A DNA stretch of 64,000 nt, taken from contig JAIOPK010000006.1 in NCBI GenBank assembly GCA_021413945.1, positions 186,001 to 250,000 on the forward strand, in the 5' to 3' direction. The notes beneath the pieces were generated by a model. It was not told the origin of the DNA. It was given only the letters and a program-made list of their open reading frames with translations, and did not search any database. Shown here in pieces: positions 57,515-64,000 of this stretch. The stretch's first letter is position 1. Each line of letters begins with the position of its first letter. Position numbers and translations under genes: made by a program. The stretch comes from Candidatus Uhrbacteria bacterium (lineage in GTDB: Bacteria; Patescibacteriota; Patescibacteriia; 2-12-FULL-60-25).

Positions 57515-58846
57515 ATGCTGCATCGGTTGAAATCTTTGGTTCCTAAGCCACTACTCGCGATTTACCACCGTGTACTCGCGAGAGTTTCCGCGATCGTGTA
57601 TCGGAATCCGTCGCAAGAACTCATCGTGATCGGTGTGACGGGGACAAATGGAAAGACGACGGTGAGTTATTACTTGGCACGCGCTCTTGAAGTGTCGGGC
57701 TTTGGCGCCGGGTGTACGACGACGGCTTTGATGAAGATCGGAAAGAAGGAATGGATCAACAAGACCAAGATGACCATGCCGGGGCGATTTTATTTGCAAA
57801 AAATGATGCGCGAGATGGTGGATGCCGGATGCCGATACGCTGTGATCGAAACGTCATCGCAAGGTTTGGCGCAGGGACGTCATTTGTCGATCGCATATGA
57901 CGTTGGCGTGTTTACGAATCTAACGCCGGAGCATATTGAGGCGCATGGAGGTTTTGAGAATTATAAAAAGGCTAAACGTTTGCTGTTTGAGCACGTTGCT
58001 CGACGGCAGGCAAAAAGCGTCGACGGAAACGTTGTTCCAAAAGGTGTCGTCTTGAATGCCGATTGCGACCATAGCGCTTATTACGGCACGACGACCGGCG
58101 TTAAAGAGAAAGTATGGTATGGGATCGAGAATCATCGCGGTTTGTTTGCGGAAGGCGTGGTACTGGATGCGACAGGTTCGCGATTTGTGTTGCGTGACGT
58201 TGAGAATGGAGCGATGCGTGTCGACGTACGATTGAATCAGCCGGGGGATTATAATATTTCCAATGCGCTTGCCGTTTTGGCGACGTGCAAGCTCCTCGGA
58301 GTCGACGTGAAGGCGGCCGCTCACAAGCTCGAGGAGATTACGACGGTTCCCGGACGTTTTGAACGTATTGATGCCGGACAATCATGGACTGCGATTGTCG
58401 ACTATGCGCCGGAGCCGGAAAGTTTTAGGCAGCTCTATCGCGCTTTGTCGGTTATTCCTCGCGAGCGAACGATCCATGTGCTCGGGAGTTGCGGTGGAGG
58501 ACGCGATATCGCACGCAGACCAATTCTCGGAGAGTTAGCTGCCACGAATGCCGATGTCGTCATTGTCACGAATGAAGATCCGTATGACGATCATCCGCGT
58601 GAGATCATGGAGCAGGTTGCGACGGGGGCGCGCGAAGCTGGTAAAATAGATGGGGAGAATTTGTTTCTCATCGAGGATAGAAAAGAAGCGATCTTCAAGG
58701 CGATGGCGATGGCAGGTCCAAGAGATCTCGTTGTTATGACGGGAAAAGGATGCGAGCCGTGGATTTGTATCGCGGACGGCAACAAAGTACCGTGGGACGA
58801 GGCTGGGACGGCGAGGGATGCGATCAGAGCGGCTTTGAACCGATAG
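57515..58846 (+). CDS. murE: Mur ligase, MurE-like
   Basis: 443 residues. The P-loop is VIGVTGTNGKTTVSYYLARA; IETSSQGLAQGRHLSIAYDV and FTNLTPEHIEAHGGFENYKK match the MurE pattern, and the C-terminal domain has VPGRFERIDAGQSWTAIVDY, then VLGSCGGGRDIARRPILGEL and TNEDPYDDHPREIM at the place of the amino-acid-selecting DNPR loop. The N-terminal UDP-binding domain is shortened by about 50 residues compared with E. coli MurE. It probably adds the third residue to the peptidoglycan peptide; the amino acid cannot be told from here. Confidence 0.88.
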   Translation: MLHRLKSLVPKPLLAIYHRVLARVSAIVYRNPSQELIVIGVTGTNGKTTVSYYLARALEVSGFGAGCTTTALMKIGKKEWINKTKMTMPGRFYLQKMMREMVDAGCRYAVIETSSQGLAQGRHLSIAYDVGVFTNLTPEHIEAHGGFENYKKAKRLLFEHVARRQAKSVDGNVVPKGVVLNADCDHSAYYGTTTGVKEKVWYGIENHRGLFAEGVVLDATGSRFVLRDVENGAMRVDVRLNQPGDYNISNALAVLATCKLLGVDVKAAAHKLEEITTVPGRFERIDAGQSWTAIVDYAPEPESFRQLYRALSVIPRERTIHVLGSCGGGRDIARRPILGELAATNADVVIVTNEDPYDDHPREIMEQVATGAREAGKIDGENLFLIEDRKEAIFKAMAMAGPRDLVVMTGKGCEPWICIADGNKVPWDEAGTARDAIRAALNR

Positions 58847-58848
58847 CT

Positions 58849-59373
58849 ATGTTTCGTATACGCGATGTCATACAGATGCAACCGGAAGAACGAACGCTTG
58901 TTTTGGAGCGGCGTCATTTACGTACCATGGCAGGGCCGTTGATTCTTGCTGGGTTATTGATCGCCGTTCCATTTTTCTTTTTGTTTCCCTTGGTCCGCGC
59001 CGGCGGTTTTGGGATGGCGATTTTTGCCTTGCTCCTTGCGGTGGGTGCGGCTTTTGCACTGCGCGTCTTTATTACATGGGATTCGCATGTGTTGATTCTG
59101 ACGAATCGACGCATCGTGCACGTGGAGCAGACGGGCGTTTGGCGCAGACAAGTGCGTGAGATGCCGCTCTCGACTATCGAACAAATCAGTATTGAGCGAC
59201 GCGGGGCTTGGGATGCGATGTTTCATACGGGTGTTCTCAAGCTGCGAGCCAATGGTCATGGCTCTATTGCATTTGCCGGCGTTTATCGACCCGAGCTTTT
59301 GACGGAAAAGATCGAGAAGGCGCGTCCGATGCCATCTGGAACGACGGCCGGTTTCCAGTTGAAGCCTCTGTAG
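58849..59373 (+). CDS. membrane protein with bacterial PH-like (YdbS/bPH2) domain
   Basis: 174 residues from the ATG at 58849, two bases after the murE stop; the ORF-track start lies in murE. Two helices (LILAGLLIAVPFFFLFPLV and GMAIFALLLAVGAAFALRVF) are followed by a PH-like domain: VLILTNRRIVHVEQTGVWRR, EMPLSTIEQISIERRGAWDA and TGVLKLRANGHGSIAFAGVY. This order is that of short bPH2 membrane proteins. Function unknown; it may bind at the membrane. Confidence 0.82.
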   Translation: MFRIRDVIQMQPEERTLVLERRHLRTMAGPLILAGLLIAVPFFFLFPLVRAGGFGMAIFALLLAVGAAFALRVFITWDSHVLILTNRRIVHVEQTGVWRRQVREMPLSTIEQISIERRGAWDAMFHTGVLKLRANGHGSIAFAGVYRPELLTEKIEKARPMPSGTTAGFQLKPL

Positions 59374-59375
59374 GG

Positions 59376-59381
59376 TAGAAT
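59376..59381 (+). promoter_or_regulatory. -10 box, leaderless start
   Basis: TAGAAT ends exactly six bases before the ATG at 59388. TTTCCA 18 bases upstream is a weak -35. No Shine-Dalgarno lies between, consistent with a leaderless mRNA. Confidence 0.55.
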
Positions 59382-59387
59382 CCCGCT

Positions 59388-59801
59388 ATGGCGCGAAACG
59401 CGACTTCCGCTCTTGGTTTTGCTCGATGGCCTCTTCTTGTTGCGGCCTCCGGGACGCTCTTTCTGGTTGTCGGGATTTCTACCGTCCGCGAAACCTATCG
59501 AGAGTGGCAGGTCGACCAGGAAATTCATCAGATGCAGGCGCAGATCGAGCAGTATGAAGGTCGCAAACTCTCACTTGTCGAACTCTTGGCTAGACTTGAT
59601 TCCGATGAGGCGCTCGATAAGGAAGCGAGGACTCGGCTTGGTCTGCGAAAACCCGGCGAGCGAGTGATTATTTTGCAGGGAGGCGACGGATTACAGGCGA
59701 GCTGGCAGGATGATGTGCAGACTCCCGTTGTGAATGTTGCGGTAGCCGATTTGCGTAGTAACCCGAGACGTTGGCTCGATTATTTTTTTCCACGCCCATG
59801 A
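59388..59801 (+). CDS. FtsB/DivIC-like septum formation protein
   Basis: 137 residues. One N-terminal membrane helix (WPLLVAASGTLFLVVGISTV) followed by a coiled coil (REWQVDQEIHQMQAQIEQYE, then LVELLARLDSDEALDKEART) and the conserved RLGLRKPGERVIIL segment shared by FtsB, FtsL and DivIC proteins. It should sit in the divisome. The C-terminal 35 residues are not helical. It lies next to cell-wall genes and is overlapped by the next gene (ATGA). Confidence 0.85.
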   Translation: MARNATSALGFARWPLLVAASGTLFLVVGISTVRETYREWQVDQEIHQMQAQIEQYEGRKLSLVELLARLDSDEALDKEARTRLGLRKPGERVIILQGGDGLQASWQDDVQTPVVNVAVADLRSNPRRWLDYFFPRP

Positions 59802-60379
59802 ACTCCCGAATGAAATTGCTGGTCGGAAGCGCTGTCGTTGCGTTATTGGCTGTTATAACCGCCGGCTTGCTCGCAAGCGTGTATCTTTGGAAGTCGGAAC
59901 ATCCGTTGGTCCGCGCTTTTGCATCCTCGTTTCCGGCGGCCAACGTCGATGGTCGGAAGATTAGTTACGGGACGTATCTTGTCCATGTCGATGCACAGCG
60001 GGCGTTCTTGAATGGTCCGTTGGCTGCGGATTCCGGCGTGATCCGCGATATTACCGATTCGGAGCGCCAAGAATCGCTGGAGCGTGCCATCCGAATCGAG
60101 GCGGTGGAAGGAATGGCCGAGGAGTCGGGAGTCGTTGTGACGCCGCTTGACGTGGATCGTACCTATGAGGAGCTCGTGTCACGCGCGGGAACATCGACAT
60201 CGGCGGAAGAAATCAGCTCATTTTTGAGCGCGCAATTTGGTTGGGATGAGTCGGAATACAAGACATATCTCTTACGTCCGGCGTTTATCGAAGAAGTTTT
60301 ACGCAGCAAAGGGGGAGATACCTTCGATGCCGCTCTTCAGGCGCGTATCGATGGAGCGACAAGATTTCTGAAATTTTAA
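59798..60379 (+). CDS. membrane-anchored SurA-N-like protein lacking a PPIase domain
   Basis: 193 residues from the ATG at 59798. One N-terminal helix (LLVGSAVVALLAVITAGLLA) anchors it outside the membrane. ANVDGRKISYGTYLVHVDAQ and ESLERAIRIEAVEGMAEESG, then VTPLDVDRTYEELV resemble the N-terminal chaperone helices of SurA/PrsA proteins (SurA_N_3). No parvulin domain follows; the protein stops where one would begin. It may be a chaperone for exported proteins; this rests on fold resemblance only. Confidence 0.72.
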   Translation: MNSRMKLLVGSAVVALLAVITAGLLASVYLWKSEHPLVRAFASSFPAANVDGRKISYGTYLVHVDAQRAFLNGPLAADSGVIRDITDSERQESLERAIRIEAVEGMAEESGVVVTPLDVDRTYEELVSRAGTSTSAEEISSFLSAQFGWDESEYKTYLLRPAFIEEVLRSKGGDTFDAALQARIDGATRFLKF

Positions 60380-60381
60380 TT

Positions 60382-60990
60382 CTAAAGCCCCTTTAACAAT
60401 CCCGGGTCTGGAGGAGTAGGTGTTGGGTTTTCGGTATTGGGTGTTGGGGTTGGAGCGGGTTCGGTTGCCGGAGGGGTTGGGTTTATTGGTATTGCCAAAA
60501 CGGCCGGCGGAATCGGAGCCGGTGTCGGAGCGGGCACGGTTGCGTGGAACGGAGGTTCTATCGGCTCATCATTCCAGTCGCCGACCGGTTTCATCCGCGT
60601 ACGCGGGAGAAAGAATTTTAACGGGAAAAACGAGAGGACGATGAGCAGCATGGCAAAGTGTACCCATCGTTCCCATGGGAACATGGATACGAGCGTACTG
60701 AACGGCTCATAATAAAATGCCGCCACGGTTACGATCGCGACAAACGGCAGGTTCAGCCAATACCAAACTCTGACCCATGTATCGTTTTCTTTGTATCCCG
60801 CTTGAAGACCGCCGACGGAAAGCAGGATGTAGACCATGAGATACGCGGATCGCCAACGCAGACCTTGCGTAAAAAGGTCGAGGAGGAAAGGACCGATGGC
60901 AAAATAGTAGGGGATGGATAGCAAACGCACGCACCAGCGTTCCGCCGTCATCGTTGCGGGCACCGATCCGATCGCCTCGTTCGGTTTCAT
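60382..60990 (-). CDS. four-helix membrane protein with proline-rich tail
   Basis: 202 residues from the ATG at 60990; I reject the GTG at 60996 because TAACAT (60997-61002) ends exactly six bases before this ATG. Helices run through residues 20-130 (LSIPYYFAIGPFLLDLFTQG; YLMVYILLSVGGLQAGY; LNLPFVAIVTVAAFYYEPF; MLLIVLSFFPLKFFLP). The last 55 residues are Pro/Ala/Thr-rich (PTPAPIPPAVLAIPINPTPP). No family is recognised. It converges on the SurA-like gene with a two-base gap. Confidence 0.7.
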   Translation of the reverse strand: MKPNEAIGSVPATMTAERWCVRLLSIPYYFAIGPFLLDLFTQGLRWRSAYLMVYILLSVGGLQAGYKENDTWVRVWYWLNLPFVAIVTVAAFYYEPFSTLVSMFPWERWVHFAMLLIVLSFFPLKFFLPRTRMKPVGDWNDEPIEPPFHATVPAPTPAPIPPAVLAIPINPTPPATEPAPTPTPNTENPTPTPPDPGLLKGL

Positions 60991-60996
60991 GCACAC

Positions 60997-61025
60997 ATGT
61001 TAGCGGGATTTTCTTTGATTGGGAA
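60997..61025 (-). promoter_or_regulatory. minus-strand promoter, leaderless start
   Basis: On the minus strand TTCCCA (61025-61020), a 17-bp spacer and TAACAT (61002-60997, within GCTAACAT) precede the ATG at 60990 by exactly six bases. It is one of the clearest leaderless-type promoters in the window. Confidence 0.6.
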
Positions 61026-61043
61026 GAGATCGGCGCATTCTGT

Positions 61044-61049
61044 TATACT
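61044..61049 (+). promoter_or_regulatory. candidate -10 box for the dockerin-like gene
   Basis: TATACT lies 12 bases before the ATG at 61062. No -35 is seen at the right distance (TTGATT is 23 bases upstream). Confidence 0.45.
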
Positions 61050-61061
61050 GATGTTGTTCAC

Positions 61062-62228
61062 ATGCTTCTATCCGAACGCTGTTCCGTTGCGTTTGCTTCC
61101 GTGAGGAAGCCCGGTTTTTTCATAATCGTCCTTCTTGCCTTTGCGGGCCTGCTTTTTATCGGGTCGTTTATCCGTGCCGCACAAGTCACGCAGACATTTT
61201 CCGTCATCGTAGCTCGTCCGATTGTTGCGACAACGACAGCGGTTTTGTTTTCATTCAAACCCGCGGCAACGCTCACGCCCGGTACGTCGATCGTGTTTGA
61301 AATTGATCCCGCGTACGGCGTTCCCGCGAGCGTTACGCCCGCCGACGGAAGCCTGACCGTCGACGGTGTTCCAAAGACCCTAGGAGCAGGCGCCGGAAAC
61401 GGCGTTTACGGTTATGCGATCTCGGGTCATAGCATCACGCTTACGATGGCCGCCAATGAAAACATATCCGCAGGCGCGACCGTCGAGTTATTGGTCGGCC
61501 GGGAACTTGGCATCGTGACGCCTGCCGGTTACGGAACGTCCCAATTTGGCGTGCGTTTTTATGACCAGCAAAGCCAGCTCCTCGGAGGCACGCAGGCTGT
61601 GACGATTCTCGTTCCTCCGATCGGTGTTTCCGCGTCGGCTTCATCGACGGATCCGGAAATCAGAATTTTGAATCTGCGTCCGGAGCTAACGTCAAGCGCG
61701 CTCAATGCTCAAAACTTTGTCAATTTTTTTGTGACGGTTCGGTATTCGCCGGTTTTTCTCACCGGTTTCAACAATCGAATCTTTGGCGCTACGGACAATC
61801 GGAATCAAGATGTATATCGGGATACGGAGACACGTCAGGTCGATGCGAACGGAAGCATGACAACGCCTATTACGCTCTACGGCGCCTCGGATGGAACCTA
61901 TGACGTTTCCATTAAGACGCTCCAGCACTTGAGCCGATCGTATCGAGAGGCGCCACTCGTAGGAAGTACGTCGACCGATCTGGATTACTCGACTTCAAGC
62001 TTGGTCTTGCTGGGGGGCGATATCAACGGCGACGGAACGACGCCGGATACGTATGGCGACGATGTCGCTAATGCCGTCGATATCTCGCTCCTCACGAGCG
62101 CGCTCGACGAGCCGGATCCAAACGGAATATCGGTTCGGGCGAATTTGAATCACGATCAGGAGGTCAACTCCGTAGACTTATCGATTTTGCTCAAGAATTT
62201 GGATCTTGAGGGAGATTTGAGACACTAA
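61062..62228 (+). CDS. secreted or anchored protein ending in a dockerin-like repeat
   Basis: 388 residues from the ATG at 61062. An N-terminal helix (PGFFIIVLLAFAGLLFIGSF) acts as signal or anchor. A beta-rich region follows (VTQTFSVIVARPIVATTTAV; then LTPGTSIVFEIDPAYG; SGHSITLTMAANENISAGAT). The C-terminus has two calcium-loop segments, GDINGDGTTPDTYGDD with VDISLLTSAL, and ANLNHDQEVNSVDLSILLKN, the paired EF-like F-hand pattern of type I dockerins. Dockerins bind cohesins on partner proteins. The next gene starts one base downstream and shows a cohesin-like N-terminal region, so the two may assemble. Confidence 0.78.
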   Translation: MLLSERCSVAFASVRKPGFFIIVLLAFAGLLFIGSFIRAAQVTQTFSVIVARPIVATTTAVLFSFKPAATLTPGTSIVFEIDPAYGVPASVTPADGSLTVDGVPKTLGAGAGNGVYGYAISGHSITLTMAANENISAGATVELLVGRELGIVTPAGYGTSQFGVRFYDQQSQLLGGTQAVTILVPPIGVSASASSTDPEIRILNLRPELTSSALNAQNFVNFFVTVRYSPVFLTGFNNRIFGATDNRNQDVYRDTETRQVDANGSMTTPITLYGASDGTYDVSIKTLQHLSRSYREAPLVGSTSTDLDYSTSSLVLLGGDINGDGTTPDTYGDDVANAVDISLLTSALDEPDPNGISVRANLNHDQEVNSVDLSILLKNLDLEGDLRH

Positions 62229-62229
62229 T

Positions 62230-64000
62230 ATGAGACGACTTCTTGAACGCCTATCGCATAACGCCTATCGCATAACGTCGATCGTGGCGTGTTTGGCGGT
62301 CGTGCTTGGCGCGACGATGGTGCAGGCGGCGGCTCCTTCCGGGAATGACTGGTTTCAACTGCTCGCGAATCCGTATACGGGCGGGGACAATACCGGCGAC
62401 GGCGGGACAGGGGCGGCGGCGGATTTAAACTATTATTATGTCGGCCAGCAGTTTACGGCGACGATGCAGATCAATGTCGCCAGCCCGTCGGGATCGAATG
62501 CCGCCAATATCTGGATCGATTACGCGACGACGACGGCGGGTGCGACCAATCTGACGACCGGCGCCTTTTTTCCAAATTGGAGCGGACAAGTCGTGAGCTC
62601 GACGATCGGCAGGATTTATAGCACGGGTTTCCAGACTTCCGGATCCACGGTAGGGCAAGGGACGTTCGGCACGGTGGCAGTTACGGCGCTTCGCCCGACG
62701 GCATTTGGCTACGGATCGGGTTCTCCCACGACGCTCGATATCAATATCGGTTCGGTCGGCGCGACCACGGAGTCGAATATTTCTTTTATCGGTGCCGATC
62801 TCCTCGACGATGCGGAAGATTTTCAGATGCATGTCTGGGCCGACACCAAAAAGCCGTATGCGTTGAATCCGAATCCCGCCAACGCCGCCGCGGCCGTCGC
62901 GATCGATAGTACGTACGCGTTTGATCTTCGCGATAGCAAGAATGGAGAAGGGGATAATTCGGGAGTCGGAACGGGCGTGAATACGACGGAACCTCCGGGA
63001 TCGATTACGACGAATGACGGGGGAGGTGCCGTGAATGTGACGGCGTATGACTCGTTTAGCTGTTCCGGTGTTTGGGGGACAAATCTTTGCGGTGTCACCA
63101 TGAATCCGCCGCCGCCATCCGGTATTTCCGGGGATACGCGTAATTGGGGATATGCGACGACCTACAGTGTTGTGATCAGTGGATTCAAGGATCTTGCCTC
63201 CGCTTCACAAGATCAGCTTGGAGACGCGAATGGTCCAAATACCATGGATACCAAGACCTATACGTTTACGACCGAAGCCGACACGGTGGCGCCACGGGTC
63301 ACCGCAGAAACTCCCGCGCGCGGCAGCGGCGGCAATGGGGCATCGGTCAATATTGTGATTGATTTGCAGGATCGCAAGACGTATCCGAGCGGACCATCGG
63401 GCGTCGGGATTACGCCGTCGACATGTCGATTTAATATTTCCTCGCCTTCATCGCCTCTCATTACCTATTTACAGGGCTCGCCGACGGTGACGGTGACGAC
63501 GATCGATTATGGATATCGTTTTACCATTAATCCTTCCGTCGATTTTGCGGAGAATGAAACCGTTTCGGTCAGTGCATACAATTGTGAGGATGCCGTCGCG
63601 AATATCATGACGACCGACAACTGGACGTTCCAGACGGCCGACTCTGCACCGCCGTATGTACAAAACGAGTCTCCTTCCAACGATCAAACATCGTCTTTGG
63701 ATCAAAATATTACCTTTCATTTGAAGGACGATGGTGCGGGCGTCGATTTGGCTAATACGATCGTGTTTGTGAACGGCACGTATTACACAAATGCGGGAGG
63801 TGCCGGGCAGGTGACGGTGAGCGGGACCATCCGCAGGCCGCGTTGGCGGCCGGGGAGGCGGTGCCGGTGATTATTTATAGCCGTGACACGTCCGGAAATT
63901 TGATGGAGCGCGTTGTCTTTGCCTTTGTCGCAACGGGATCGATCAGTTCTTGTCCGGCCGGTTCTTCTTTTTGCGGGGGCGGTACAAGCTGGAACGGTTC
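62230..64000 (+). CDS. secreted repeat protein, cohesin-like + Ig-like domains, with apparent frameshift, 3' end outside window
   Basis: The signal peptide ends VLGATMVQAAAPSG. Residues 35-200 are beta-rich with features of a cohesin (YYVGQQFTATMQINVASPSG; IWIDYATTT; GTFGTVAVTALRPTAFGYG). Three Big_5-type Ig-like domains follow, each opening with DTKKPYALNPNP, DTVAPRVTAETPARG or SAPPYVQNESPSND. The reading frame ends at 63870 in an improbable RRPRWRPGRRCR, while another frame from about 63828 reads HPQAALAAGEAVPVIIYSRD and stays open to the window end, as the family would. A one-base deletion near 63815-63827, real or an assembly error, best explains this. Heptad repeats lie in codons 6-17. 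Confidence 0.75.
62246..62280. repeat. degenerate 7-bp tandem repeat, units AACGCCT and ATCGCAT
   Basis: AACGCCT, ATCGCAT, AACGCCT, ATCGCAT and AACGTCG give five heptamers, with a 14-bp higher-order period. They lie in the n-region of the signal peptide of the secreted protein, coding for ERLSHNAYRIT, like the repeat in the S8 protease signal peptide. Confidence 0.8.

Overview
The window looks like a chromosomal segment of a Patescibacteria (Candidate Phyla Radiation) bacterium; a lineage such as Candidatus Uhrbacteria or Magasanikbacteria is my best guess from gene content, not a proven placement. Pointers are the giant secreted surface protein with the SGPAVYYF/RYVFPNEKTYFSWY domain typical of these groups, an ECF sigma factor paired with a DUF5667 protein, very tight ATGA-type gene overlaps, short hydrophobic orphan genes and many domain fusions. 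No rRNA, tRNA, CRISPR array, integrase or transposase gene was recognised.

Layout. 1-4.7 kb: a 5'-truncated MutT/MTH1-like Nudix hydrolase, two methyltransferases, two small membrane proteins, a YraN nuclease-like protein, a GT4 glycosyltransferase and a small HTH protein. 4.8-10.8 kb: a surface-layer module of ECF sigma factor, DUF5667 membrane protein, and a 1294-residue S-layer-like protein behind a long hairpin-rich leader. 10.8-56.9 kb: a very large polysaccharide biosynthesis region. It holds an O-antigen ligase-like membrane protein with a TPR tail, about ten GT4 modules, four GT2 modules, GT-C-like membrane proteins, three AsnB-type amidotransferases, two UDP-GlcNAc 2-epimerases, a Gfo/Idh dehydrogenase, two DegT aminotransferases, a hexapeptide acyltransferase, several SDR sugar epimerases/decarboxylases, a truncated UDP-sugar dehydrogenase, a flippase, an initiating phosphoglycosyltransferase, methyltransferases, a radical SAM protein, GtrA, DUF2304 and a subtilisin-like protease. 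56.9-64 kb: a CDP-alcohol phosphatidyltransferase, a Mur ligase, a PH-domain membrane protein, an FtsB-like protein, a SurA-N-like protein, a proline-tailed membrane protein and two secreted proteins, one ending in a dockerin-like repeat and the next starting with a cohesin-like region.

How the genes could work together: the phosphoglycosyltransferase starts a glycan on a polyprenyl lipid, the glycosyltransferases extend it with amino- and uronic-acid sugars made by the 2-epimerase, dehydrogenase, aminotransferase, acyltransferase and UDP-sugar dehydrogenase set, AsnB enzymes may amidate uronic acids, the flippase exports it, and the ligase-like protein transfers or polymerises it, possibly onto the S-layer-like protein. 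This is inference from families and neighbourhood.

Most unusual features: (i) two copies of a structured element (2587-2695 and 46420-46522) whose 53-nt core is nearly identical but whose 25-28 bp flanking arms are different yet perfectly self-complementary, both placed exactly two bases after a TAG stop; (ii) -10 boxes of the form GCTAnnnT lying exactly six bases before start codons, implying leaderless mRNAs, with mirror-image -10 boxes at divergent gene pairs; (iii) five loci of degenerate 7-bp tandem repeats, four within coding sequence; (iv) a run of in-frame enzyme fusions in the glycan cluster.
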